From contig NZ_JAKVIJ010000010.1 of NCBI RefSeq assembly GCF_022760965.1, positions 104,168 to 168,167 on the forward strand: a stretch of 64,000 nucleotides of DNA, given 5' to 3'. The notes below the pieces were generated by a model, which saw only the letters and a program-made list of their open reading frames with translations, ran no database searches and had not been told where the DNA came from. Origin of the DNA: Simplicispira sedimenti. Lineage in GTDB: Bacteria; Pseudomonadota; Gammaproteobacteria; Burkholderiales; Burkholderiaceae_C. The position numbers and the translations under genes are program-made. Position 1 is the first letter of the stretch. The number at the start of each line of letters is the position of its first letter. Shown here one piece after another: positions 24,262 to 32,199 of this stretch.

Positions 24262-25215
24262 TCAGCCCAGCTGTTCGAGGAAGCGCTGTGCGTCGAGTGC
24301 GGCCATGCAACCCGTACCGGCGCTGGTGATGGCCTGCCGGTACACGTGGTCCTGCACGTCGCCGGCGGCAAAGATGCCGGGCACCGAGGTCTGGGTGGCG
24401 AACCCCTTGAGACCGCCCTGGGTGATGATGTAGCCGTTCTCCAGCTCCAGGTGGCCCTGGAAGATCTCGGTGTTGGGCGCGTGGCCGATGGCGATGAAGC
24501 AGCCTTGCAGTGCAATGTCCTCGGTGGCGCCGTTCTGCGTGTGCTTGATGCGGATGCCAGTCACGCCGGTCTGGTCGCCCAGCACTTCGTCCAGGGTGTA
24601 GAAGGTCTTGAGCACGATCTTGCCAGCGGCCACCTTTTCCATCAGATGGTCCACCAGGATGGGTTCGGCCTTGAACTTGTCGCGCCGGTGCACCAGCGTG
24701 ACCTTGTTGGCGATGTTGGAGAGGTACAGCGCCTCCTCCACGGCGGTGTTGCCGCCGCCGATCACGCAGACTTCCTGGTTGCGGTAAAAGAAACCGTCGC
24801 AGGTGGCGCAGGCCGACACGCCCTTGCCCATGAAGGCTTCTTCCGAGGGCAGGCCCAGGTATTTGGCCGAGGCGCCCGTGGCGATGATGAGCGAGTCACA
24901 GGTATAGACGCCGCTGTCGCCCGTGAGCGTGAACGGACGCTGGCTGAAATCGACCTTGTTGATGTGGTCGAAGACGATCTGTGTCTTGAAGCGCTCGGCG
25001 TGCTGCAGGAAGCGCTCCATCAGCGCCGGGCCCTGCACGCCGTGCACGTCGGCGGGCCAGTTGTCCACCTCGGTGGTGGTGGTGAGCTGTCCGCCCTGCG
25101 CCATGCCGGTGATGAGCACGGGGTTCAGGTTGGCGCGCGCGGCGTAAATGGCGGCGGTGTAACCGGCGGGGCCGGAGCCGAGAATCAGGACTTTGGCGTG
25201 CAAGGCGTTGGACAT
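24262..25215 (-). CDS. trxB: Thioredoxin reductase
   Basis: A 317-residue NADPH-dependent flavoprotein that reduces thioredoxin. The FAD-binding motif is LILGSGPAGYTAA at the N-terminus. The redox-active CATC is at residues 136-139 (GVSACATCDGFFY). The NADPH-binding GGGNTAVEEA and the C-terminal FAD motif (GIFAAGDVQDHVYRQ) are also present. I chose the ATG at 25215 (MSNALHAKVLILG); the frame is open 45 codons further but without homologous sequence. Divergent from the Crp/Fnr regulator across a 180-bp intergenic region. Confidence 0.95.
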   Translation of the reverse strand: MSNALHAKVLILGSGPAGYTAAIYAARANLNPVLITGMAQGGQLTTTTEVDNWPADVHGVQGPALMERFLQHAERFKTQIVFDHINKVDFSQRPFTLTGDSGVYTCDSLIIATGASAKYLGLPSEEAFMGKGVSACATCDGFFYRNQEVCVIGGGNTAVEEALYLSNIANKVTLVHRRDKFKAEPILVDHLMEKVAAGKIVLKTFYTLDEVLGDQTGVTGIRIKHTQNGATEDIALQGCFIAIGHAPNTEIFQGHLELENGYIITQGGLKGFATQTSVPGIFAAGDVQDHVYRQAITSAGTGCMAALDAQRFLEQLG

Positions 25216-25395
25216 GGTAAAAGCTCGGGTTGGTGCGTTCGTGGCGCGCAAGTGCGGGGCCACAACAAGAAGGTCAAGGGCATAAGTATCAACCAAGTGC
25301 GGACTCCTGCCCTCTGCCCCGCTGCCTGTCACGTTCATTGACGAAAACAATCAGTGGCTGCCATGAGCGGCCCCACGATCTGAGGAGATGCTGCA

Positions 25396-26070
25396 ATGGC
25401 AATGTTGACCAACCTGGATCTTATGCGCAGGGTACCCTTGTTTGCCCGGCTGACGGTGGCGCAGGCCGAGGCCCTGAGCTCAGCGGTGGTCAAGCGCCGC
25501 TACAAGCGTGGCGAGGTGCTGGTGGCGCAGGGCCAGAAGTCTGATGCCCTGTTTCTGCTGCTGACCGGGCGCGCCCGCGTCATGGCGTCCGACAGCCGGG
25601 GGCGCGAGGTGATTCTGGCCACCCTGGGGCAGGGCGACTATCTGGGGGAAATGAGCCTGATCGACAACGAGCCCCATTCGGCCACCGTGCGCGCCGAGGT
25701 GCAGACCGACGTGCTGGTGCTGGGGCGCGCGGAGTTCACCCGTTGCCTGCTGGAGAACGCGTCCATGGGCGTGGTGCTGATGCGCGGCCTGGTCAAGCGC
25801 CTGCGCCAGGCCGACCGCAAGATCGAGTCGCTGGCGCTGCTGGATGTGTACGGTCGCGTAGCCCATGCGCTCATTGAGCAGGCCCATACCAATGCCCAAG
25901 GCCAGCAAATCATTGAAAACAAGATTTCCCGACAGGACCTGGCCAAAACCATTGGCGCCTCGCGCGAAATGGTCAGCCGCGTCATGAAAGACCTGGAAAA
26001 CCGTGGTTTCATCGAAACCCTGCCCACTGGCGCCACGCTGCTGTGCACGCCCTTGCAAACCCTGGGTTGA
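25396..26070 (+). CDS. Crp/Fnr-family transcription regulator
   Basis: A 224-residue regulator. The cyclic-nucleotide-type beta-roll spans about residues 15-120 (GDYLGEMSLIDNEPHSATVR), then come the dimerisation helix and a winged helix-turn-helix with the recognition segment TIGASREMVSRVMKDLENRG. The N-terminus has no Cys cluster, so it is not an oxygen-sensing FNR. The residue equivalent to the cAMP-contacting Arg of E. coli CRP appears to be His (EPHSA), so ligand binding may be altered or lost. A GAGGAG Shine-Dalgarno sits upstream of the ATG. This location, between trxB and ftsK, is common in Burkholderiales. Confidence 0.88.
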   Translation: MAMLTNLDLMRRVPLFARLTVAQAEALSSAVVKRRYKRGEVLVAQGQKSDALFLLLTGRARVMASDSRGREVILATLGQGDYLGEMSLIDNEPHSATVRAEVQTDVLVLGRAEFTRCLLENASMGVVLMRGLVKRLRQADRKIESLALLDVYGRVAHALIEQAHTNAQGQQIIENKISRQDLAKTIGASREMVSRVMKDLENRGFIETLPTGATLLCTPLQTLG

Positions 26071-26131
26071 AGCGGCACCGGCAGCGGTTTTGAGGCCCTG
26101 GTGCATGCGGTAAGCTTGCGCCCGCACGCCT

Positions 26132-28468
26132 ATGACCTATTCGCTCAATACCCTGAACGCGTCTTCCTCTGACAAGTCTCCCCCCCGCACCGTGCCCCGC
26201 CTGGGGCAGGAGGCGGGTCTGGCGCTGGGCCTGCTGGCGCTGGTGCTGTGGCTGCTGGCCTTGCTGAGCTATTCGCCGCAGGATGCGGCCTGGTCCACCT
26301 CCGGGGTGGGCGCCGGGGCAGTGCACAACTGGGCGGGGCGGTTGGGCGCCTGGCTGGCCGATGGCAGCTACTTTGCGCTGGGTTTCTCTGTGTGGTGGGG
26401 TGTGGTGGCGGCCGTGTATGCCTGGCTGGCAGCCCTGGCGCGCTGGATGCGCGCGGGCGAGGCGCCGCGCAGCCCGGCCCCAGAGCGTCCCGCCTGGTGG
26501 GGGCGCATGCTTTTCTGGGGTGGGCTGCTGCTGCTGCTGTGCGCCAGCACGGCGCTGGAGTGGTCGCGCCTGTACCGTTTTGAGTCGGCACTTCCGGGCC
26601 ATGCCGGGGGGCTATTGGGATACTGGTTGGGGCCCGTCTCCATGCAGTGGCTGGGCTTTACCGGTTCGGGGCTGGTGGGTATTGCGCTGGTGGTGGTTGC
26701 GGTGGCGCTGGTGTTTGGCTTCTCGTGGGGGCACTTGGCCGAGGCGCTCGGTGCGCGCATCGAGGCCTTGGTGCAGTCCGGTCGCGCACGGCGCGAGCTG
26801 GCGCGTGATGTGGCCGAGGGCAAGCGCGCTGCGCGCGAGCGCGAGGAAGTGGTGTTTGAGGAGCGCCAGGAGATCGAGGTGCAGCACCCGCAGCCGGTGC
26901 AGATCATCGAGCCGGTGTTGGTCGAGGTGCCCCAGAGCACCCGTGTGGCCAAGGAACGCCAGAAACCCCTGTTCTCCGAAATGCCCGACAGCCGCCTGCC
27001 GCAGGTGGACCTGCTCGACGGCGCCGCGCAGCACAAGGAGGTGGTTTCTGCTGAAACCCTGGGCATGACCAGCCGCCTCATCGAGAAAAAGCTCAAGGAC
27101 TTTGGCGTGGAAGTGACCGTGGTGGCCGCCATGCCCGGCCCGGTGATCACGCGCTACGAGATCGAGCCTGCCACGGGCGTCAAGGGCTCGCAGGTGGTGA
27201 ACCTGGCCAAGGACCTGGCGCGCAGTTTGAGCCTGGTGTCCATCCGCGTGGTCGAGACGATTCCGGGCAAGACCACCATGGCGCTGGAGCTGCCCAATGC
27301 CAAGCGCCAGACCATCAAGCTCAGCGAAATCCTGGGCTCGCAGGTGTACAACGAGGCCAAGAGCCTGCTGACCATGGGCCTGGGCAAGGACATCGTCGGC
27401 AACCCCGTGGTGGCCGACCTCGCCAAGATGCCGCACGTGCTGGTGGCCGGTACCACGGGCTCGGGCAAGTCGGTCGGTATCAACGCCATGATCCTGTCGC
27501 TGCTCTACAAGGCCGAGGCCAAGGATGTGCGCCTGCTGATGATCGACCCCAAGATGCTGGAAATGTCGGTGTACGAAGGCATTCCGCACCTGCTCGCGCC
27601 CGTGGTCACCGACATGAAGCAGGCCGCGCACGGCCTGAACTGGTGCGTGGGCGAGATGGAGCGCCGCTACAAGCTCATGAGCAAGCTGGGCGTGCGCAAC
27701 CTGGCGGGCTACAACACCAAGATCGACGAGGCCGCGGCGCGCGAGGAATCCATCCCCAACCCCTTCAGTCTCACGCCCGAGCAGCCCGAGCCGTTGCAGC
27801 GCCTGCCGCACATCGTGGTCGTCATCGACGAGCTGGCCGACCTGATGATGGTGGTGGGCAAGAAGATCGAAGAGCTGATTGCCCGCCTGGCCCAGAAGGC
27901 GCGCGCGGCGGGAATACACCTCATCCTGGCCACGCAGCGCCCCAGCGTGGACGTGATTACCGGCCTCATCAAGGCCAACATCCCTACGCGCATTGCGTTC
28001 TCGGTAGGCTCCAAGATCGACAGCCGCACCATCCTCGACCAGATGGGTGCCGAGGCGCTGCTGGGCATGGGCGACATGCTCTACATGGCCAGCGGCACCG
28101 GTCTGCCGATCCGGGTGCACGGCGCCTTCGTGAGCGACGATGAAGTGCACCGCGTGGTGCACTACCTCAAGGAACAGGGCGAGCCCGACTACATCGAAGG
28201 CGTGCTCGAAGGCGGAACCATCGACGGCGAGGGTGATCTGTCCCTGGACGGTGGGGGCGAGAACGGCGAGAAAGACCCCATGTACGACCAGGCCGTGGAG
28301 GTGGTGCTCAAGGACCGCAAGGCCAGCATCTCCTACGTGCAGCGCAAGCTGCGCATCGGCTACAACCGCTCCGCGCGGCTGCTGGAAGACATGGAGAAGG
28401 CGGGCTTGGTCAGCGCCCTCACCGCCAGCGGCCAGCGCGAAGTGCTGGTTCCCGCTCGCAACGAGTAG
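26132..28468 (+). CDS. ftsK: DNA translocase FtsK
   Basis: A 778-residue FtsK/SpoIIIE translocase that pumps chromosomal DNA through the septum and activates XerCD. The N-terminal third holds about four membrane helices (residues 28-48, 78-105, 130-150, 170-198). A short charged linker follows. The alpha/beta motor has Walker A GTTGSGKSVG near residue 441 and Walker B IVVVIDELADLMMV. The C-terminal gamma winged helix is AVEVVLKDRKASISYVQRKL to the end. The linker is shorter than in E. coli. lolA follows after 19 bp. Confidence 0.95.
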   Translation: MTYSLNTLNASSSDKSPPRTVPRLGQEAGLALGLLALVLWLLALLSYSPQDAAWSTSGVGAGAVHNWAGRLGAWLADGSYFALGFSVWWGVVAAVYAWLAALARWMRAGEAPRSPAPERPAWWGRMLFWGGLLLLLCASTALEWSRLYRFESALPGHAGGLLGYWLGPVSMQWLGFTGSGLVGIALVVVAVALVFGFSWGHLAEALGARIEALVQSGRARRELARDVAEGKRAAREREEVVFEERQEIEVQHPQPVQIIEPVLVEVPQSTRVAKERQKPLFSEMPDSRLPQVDLLDGAAQHKEVVSAETLGMTSRLIEKKLKDFGVEVTVVAAMPGPVITRYEIEPATGVKGSQVVNLAKDLARSLSLVSIRVVETIPGKTTMALELPNAKRQTIKLSEILGSQVYNEAKSLLTMGLGKDIVGNPVVADLAKMPHVLVAGTTGSGKSVGINAMILSLLYKAEAKDVRLLMIDPKMLEMSVYEGIPHLLAPVVTDMKQAAHGLNWCVGEMERRYKLMSKLGVRNLAGYNTKIDEAAAREESIPNPFSLTPEQPEPLQRLPHIVVVIDELADLMMVVGKKIEELIARLAQKARAAGIHLILATQRPSVDVITGLIKANIPTRIAFSVGSKIDSRTILDQMGAEALLGMGDMLYMASGTGLPIRVHGAFVSDDEVHRVVHYLKEQGEPDYIEGVLEGGTIDGEGDLSLDGGGENGEKDPMYDQAVEVVLKDRKASISYVQRKLRIGYNRSARLLEDMEKAGLVSALTASGQREVLVPARNE

Positions 28469-28487
28469 CTCACCCCCCGGAGCCCGG

Positions 28488-29120
28488 ATGAAACGTATTT
28501 TTGCTACTGTTTTGATAGCTACTTGCGCCCAGTGGGCAAGCGCTGATGGCCTGAAAGACCTTGAAAATTTTATGAAGGCCACGCAATCGGCGCGGGCCGA
28601 TTTCACGCAGGTGGTCACCACGCCGCCCAAGGACGGGCAGGCTGCGCGCCAGAAGACCTCCAGCGGCAGTTTCGAGTTCCAGCGTCCGGGCCGTTTTCGC
28701 TTTGTCTATCAAAAGCCGTTCGAGCAAACCATCGTGGCCGATGGCCAGACGCTCTGGTTTTACGACGTGGACCTGAACCAGGTCACCCAGCGCCCGCAGG
28801 CCCAGGCCCTGGGCAGCACGCCCGCGGCGCTGCTGGCCTCGGCGCCCGACCTGCAGGCGCTGCGCGCGGACTTCACGCTCGAATCCGCGCCCGCTCAGGA
28901 TGGTTTGGAGTGGGTGCAGGCCGTTCCCAAGGCCAAGGAAGGGCAGCTGCAGAACGTGCGTGTGGGTTTTCGTGATGGGCAGTTGGCGGTGCTGGAAATT
29001 CTCGACAGCTTTGGCCAGCGCTCCACCCTGCGTTTTGCCAAGCTGCAGGCCAACCCGCAGCTACCGGCGGCCACTTTCCAGTTCAAGCCCCCGGCAGGGG
29101 CAGACGTGCTCAAGCAATAG
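28488..29120 (+). CDS. lolA: Outer-membrane lipoprotein carrier protein LolA
   Basis: A 210-residue periplasmic LolA that ferries lipoproteins from LolCDE to LolB. Family features include ARADFTQVV, GSFEFQRPGRFRFVYQKPFE and LWFYDVDLNQVT. The signal peptide is MKRIFATVLIATCAQWASA, cleaved before DGLKDLE. Most of it, from Phe5 to the cleavage site, is encoded by a copy of the dispersed repeat found elsewhere in intergenic positions (28498-28554). Start ATG at 28488, preceded by GGAG. It lies between ftsK and, after three intervening minus-strand genes, rarA, a neighbourhood conserved in many proteobacteria. Confidence 0.93.
   Translation: MKRIFATVLIATCAQWASADGLKDLENFMKATQSARADFTQVVTTPPKDGQAARQKTSSGSFEFQRPGRFRFVYQKPFEQTIVADGQTLWFYDVDLNQVTQRPQAQALGSTPAALLASAPDLQALRADFTLESAPAQDGLEWVQAVPKAKEGQLQNVRVGFRDGQLAVLEILDSFGQRSTLRFAKLQANPQLPAATFQFKPPAGADVLKQ
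28498..28554. repeat. Dispersed repeat copy forming the lolA signal-peptide region
   Basis: The sequence TTTTTGCTACTGTTTTGATAG followed by CTACTTGCGCCCAGTGGGCA and AGCGCTGATGGCCTGA matches the repeat, including the CTACTTGCGC core seen at 4360. It is read in frame as part of lolA. Confidence 0.8.
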
Positions 29121-29127
29121 GCAGAAC

Positions 29128-29484
29128 TCAAGCCGCCGCCAGCAGCCCTAGTCCGATGGCCGCTGGCACCGCTTGGATGAACAGGATCTTGCGGCTGGCT
29201 GTGGCCGCACCGTACAGGCCTGCTGCCAATACGCAGAGCAAGAAGAACACCTTCACCGACTGGCCTGCATCGCCCAGCCACAGGCCCCAGAACAGGCCAG
29301 CCGCCAGGAAGCCGTTGTACAGCCCCTGGTTGGCGGCAAGCGTCTTGGTGGCCGTGGCCATTTCCTGCGTCATGCCAAAGGCGCGCCGCCCGGCGGGCTT
29401 GTCCCAGAGGAACATCTCCAGCACCAGGATGTAAACGTGGAGCAGCCCGATCAGGGCGACGACGGCGTTGGCGGCAAGGGACAT
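29128..29484 (-). CDS. DUF1304 membrane protein
   Basis: A 118-residue protein with four predicted membrane helices (about residues 4-22, 50-68, 75-95, 100-117). The family motifs LEMFLWDKPAGRRAFGMT and NQGLYNGFLAAGLFWG are typical of DUF1304. Function of the family is unknown. I chose the ATG at 29484 (MSLAANAVVALIGLLHVYIL). It converges on lolA with only 7 bp between the two stop codons. Confidence 0.85.
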   Translation of the reverse strand: MSLAANAVVALIGLLHVYILVLEMFLWDKPAGRRAFGMTQEMATATKTLAANQGLYNGFLAAGLFWGLWLGDAGQSVKVFFLLCVLAAGLYGAATASRKILFIQAVPAAIGLGLLAAA

Positions 29485-29551
29485 GGCGGTGCATCCAGAA
29501 GGGGAAGCGGCACAGCATAGCTGCGCCGCGCAAAACGTGCTGGTGCCAATT

Positions 29552-30136
29552 TCAAGCCAGGGCCTGGGCCACGCGCGCGCGCAGCTCGGGCAGCAGCTCG
29601 GCCTCGAACCAGGCGTTATGGCGCAGCCAGCCGTTGTTGCGCGGGCTGGGGTGTGGCAGCACCAGCAGGGTGGGGCCGTAGTCGCGCCACTGGCGCACGG
29701 CATCGGTGAGCGGGCCACGGTGCTGCGGCAGATGCCAGGCCATCGCATGCTGGCCCAGCACCAGCGTCAGACGCAGGTGTGGCAAATGGTCCAGCAGGGG
29801 CTGGCGCCAGGCCGGGGCGCATTCGGGTCGCGGCGGCAGGTCGCCCGAGCGGCCCGTGCCGGGGTAGCAAAAGCCCATGGGCAGGATGGCCACCTGGCGC
29901 GGGTCGTAGAAGGTGTCGCGCCCGATGCCCAGCCAGGCGCGCAGGCGCTCGCCGCTGGCATCGTCGAACGGAATGCCCGAGGCATGCACCTTGCGGCCCG
30001 GCGCCTGGCCGGCGATCAGGATGCGCGCCTCGGCATGGGCCTGCAGTACCGGGCGCGGCCCACAAGGCAGGTGCGCGGCGCAGAGCTGGCACGCCCGCAC
30101 GCGGGTGAGCAGGGTGCCGAGCAGCTCGCCCGGCAT
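29552..30136 (-). CDS. Uracil-DNA glycosylase-fold protein
   Basis: A 194-residue protein of the uracil-DNA glycosylase superfamily. Visible are the N-terminal RACQLCAAHLPCGPRPVLQ, the active-site-region pattern LIAGQAPGRKVHASG-PFDD and the late motif VLPHPSPRNNGW (HPS loop). It lacks the four-Cys FeS arrangement of UdgX/type 4 enzymes, so it probably belongs to the single-domain family often annotated simply as uracil-DNA glycosylase family. The ATG at 30136 shares one base with the stop of the upstream DUF488 gene (TGATG), indicating translational coupling. Confidence 0.8.
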   Translation of the reverse strand: MPGELLGTLLTRVRACQLCAAHLPCGPRPVLQAHAEARILIAGQAPGRKVHASGIPFDDASGERLRAWLGIGRDTFYDPRQVAILPMGFCYPGTGRSGDLPPRPECAPAWRQPLLDHLPHLRLTLVLGQHAMAWHLPQHRGPLTDAVRQWRDYGPTLLVLPHPSPRNNGWLRHNAWFEAELLPELRARVAQALA

Positions 30137-30525
30137 CACGGTGTGATCTGGGCACCGGCCTCGGCCAGCAGTTCGCGCAGCACCGAGCGGTGGCAGTGCG
30201 ACTCGTCCTCGCAGTAGCAGCCGACGGAGAAGTTTGCGTCCTGCGACATGCGGGCCAGCAGCGCCAGGGTGTGGCGGTTCTCGGGCGTGGCCATCTCGGC
30301 GCGGTACTTGCGCACGAAGGCCGCCCATTCCTGGGGCGTGGCGGCGGCCTGGGCCTGTTTCACGGTCTCGGGGCTGGGCGCGAGGTTGGGGTACCAGACG
30401 TCGTACCAGTTCTGCTTGGCGAACTGCTCCTTGGGCACGCCGCGCGGTGGGCGGCGTACGGTGCCGATACGGGTGCCTTCGTCGAGGGCGCGTGGGCTGC
30501 CGAGTTGAACGATGCGGATTGCCAT
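30136..30525 (-). CDS. DUF488-family protein
   Basis: A 129-residue DUF488 protein with the N-terminal IRIVQLGSPRALDEGTRIGTVRRPPRG, the central NWYDVWYPNLAPS, and the C-terminal Cys/His motif GCYCEDESHCHRSVLREL typical of the family. The function is unknown; the Cys/His motif suggests metal binding or redox chemistry. Start ATG at 30525 (MAIRIVQLG). Transcribed with and coupled to the glycosylase gene. Confidence 0.85.
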   Translation of the reverse strand: MAIRIVQLGSPRALDEGTRIGTVRRPPRGVPKEQFAKQNWYDVWYPNLAPSPETVKQAQAAATPQEWAAFVRKYRAEMATPENRHTLALLARMSQDANFSVGCYCEDESHCHRSVLRELLAEAGAQITP

Positions 30526-30557
30526 GGGGAGAACCTCCGTGGCGAGCATTCTGAGCC

Positions 30558-31943
30558 ATGGCAGACCCGGTCGGCTGGCATTTGCCCGCTACCATCGTGG
30601 TTACCGTGAAACCGTCCGTTGCCCCCCACCAGCCCCTGGCCGAGCGCCTGCGCCCGCGCCAGCTTTCCGAAGTCATCGGCCAGCAGCATGTGCTGGGGCC
30701 GGGCATGCCGCTGCGCTTGGCGTTCGAGTCGGGCCGGCCGCACAGCTGCATCCTGTGGGGCCCGCCGGGCGTGGGCAAGACCACCATCGCGCGCCTCATG
30801 GCCGATGCGTTCGACGCGCAGTTCATCAGCATCAGCGCGGTGCTCGGCGGCGTGAAGGACATCCGCGACGCCGTGCAGCAGGCCGAAAACGCGCGCGACG
30901 GCCTGATGCAGCAGCGCACCCTCGTCTTCGTCGATGAGGTGCACCGCTTCAACAAGAGCCAGCAGGACGCCTTCCTGCCGCATGTCGAAAGCGGCCTGTT
31001 CACCTTCATCGGCGCGACCACCGAGAACCCCTCGTTCGAGGTCAACTCGGCCCTGCTGTCACGCGCGGCGGTGTATGTGCTGCAGCCCTTGTCGGCTGAT
31101 GATTTGAAGCAAATTGTGGCTCTGGCCCAGTCACAGCAAGCGCTGCGTGCTATCGAAAGTGAAGCGATCGAGCGCCTTGTGGCCTACGCCGATGGCGATG
31201 CGCGGCGTCTGCTCAACACTCTGGAGACGCTGGAGATGGCGGCGGCGCAGGAGCAGCTGGTGGAGATCACCGATGCCTGGGTGCTCAAGGTGCTGGGTGA
31301 GCGAATGCGCCGCTACGACAAGGGTGGCGAGCAGTTCTACGACACCATCAGCGCGTTGCACAAGTCGGTGCGCGGCTCCGACCCCGACGCCGCGCTGTAC
31401 TGGCTGGTGCGCATGCTCGACGGTGGCGCCGACCCGCGCTACATGGCGCGCCGCCTGGTGCGCATGGCGAGCGAGGACATCGGCCTGGCCGACCCGCGCG
31501 CGCTGCGCCTGGCGCTGGACGCCGCCGAGGTGTACGAGCGCCTGGGCAGCCCCGAGGGCGAGCTGGCGCTGGCCGAATGCGTGGTCTATCTGGCCGTGGC
31601 GCCCAAGTCCAACGCCGTTTACAAGGCCTACAACGCGGCCCGCGCCTTCGTGAAGCAGGACGGCACGCGCCCCGTGCCCATGCACCTGCGCAACGCGCCC
31701 ACCCAGCTCATGAAGCAGCTGGACTACGGCAAGGGCTACCGCTACGCGCACGACGAGGAAGGCGGCTTTGCCGCTGGCGAAACCTACCTGCCCGAGGGGA
31801 TGGCTGCGCCTGGCTTCTATCAGCCGGTGCAGCGCGGACTGGAGATCCGCATTGCAGACAAGCTCGAAGAGTTGCGTCAGCGAAATGCCCAAGCGGCCGT
31901 TGACGTCACGCATTTGCCCAAGAATGAGACGGGCATGAAATAA
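30558..31943 (+). CDS. rarA: Replication-associated recombination protein A (RarA/MgsA)
   Basis: A 461-residue AAA+ ATPase that acts at stalled replication forks. Walker A is GPPGVGKTT near residue 69-77, Walker B is LVFVDEVHRFNKSQQDAF, sensor 1 is FIGATTENPSFEVN, and the C-terminal tetramerisation region contains GSDPDAALYWLVRMLDGGADP. I give the ATG at 30558; a GTG at 30606 would give 445 residues, closer to E. coli RarA (447). A degenerate dispersed-repeat copy near 31110-31157 codes for part of the AAA+ lid/linker (VALAQSQQALRAIESEA). Confidence 0.93.
   Translation: MADPVGWHLPATIVVTVKPSVAPHQPLAERLRPRQLSEVIGQQHVLGPGMPLRLAFESGRPHSCILWGPPGVGKTTIARLMADAFDAQFISISAVLGGVKDIRDAVQQAENARDGLMQQRTLVFVDEVHRFNKSQQDAFLPHVESGLFTFIGATTENPSFEVNSALLSRAAVYVLQPLSADDLKQIVALAQSQQALRAIESEAIERLVAYADGDARRLLNTLETLEMAAAQEQLVEITDAWVLKVLGERMRRYDKGGEQFYDTISALHKSVRGSDPDAALYWLVRMLDGGADPRYMARRLVRMASEDIGLADPRALRLALDAAEVYERLGSPEGELALAECVVYLAVAPKSNAVYKAYNAARAFVKQDGTRPVPMHLRNAPTQLMKQLDYGKGYRYAHDEEGGFAAGETYLPEGMAAPGFYQPVQRGLEIRIADKLEELRQRNAQAAVDVTHLPKNETGMK
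31110..31157. repeat. Degenerate dispersed repeat copy inside rarA
   Basis: CAAGCGCTGCGTGCTATCGAAA matches one arm of the palindrome at 38099-38119 almost exactly; the other arm is diverged. In frame. Placed here with moderate confidence. Confidence 0.45.
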
Positions 31944-32023
31944 GGGCGCAGCCTGAAAACGGCGTTATATCGCGATTTCTTATGCAGACAGAAGCTGACT
32001 GATACGGCGTCAACCCAAGGGAA

Positions 32024-32115
32024 AACCCCTCCGGGAGGGGGGAGGGCCGCTCTGATGCAAGTCGCTACAATCGCGTCCACCAAACCCGCATGGCTGAATC
32101 TCCGGCGGGTTTTTT
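32024..32115 (+). terminator. Intrinsic terminator(s) between rarA and livH
   Basis: Two hairpins are visible. One is GC-rich (CCCCTC/GAGGGG, 32026-32040) without a T-run. The other is AAACCCGC/GCGGGTTT (32082-32089 and 32105-32112) with TTTTTT, a good terminator ending rarA transcription or, if transcription starts upstream, an attenuator of the liv operon. A TACAAT hexamer lies between them at 32066-32071. Confidence 0.7.
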
Positions 32116-32199
32116 GCTAGATGGCAGGCGGGCCCAAAAGGCTGTACCAATCCTGGTGCCACCAATCCGGGATCCCGTCACAAACGAAGGACTTCTGTT

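Noticed and set aside
25216..25395. An FNR or CRP operator between trxB and the Crp/Fnr gene
   Set aside because: TTGACGAAAACAATCA resembles an FNR box only loosely; the half-site spacing is wrong.
26612..28630. A 672-codon minus-strand frame opposite ftsK
   Set aside because: A shadow frame of ftsK without any domain; ftsK itself is unambiguous.
32043..32071. A sigma-70 promoter for the liv operon around TACAAT at 32066
   Set aside because: No acceptable -35 element at 16-18 bp, and a terminator hairpin follows at once; left as a remark in the terminator entry.
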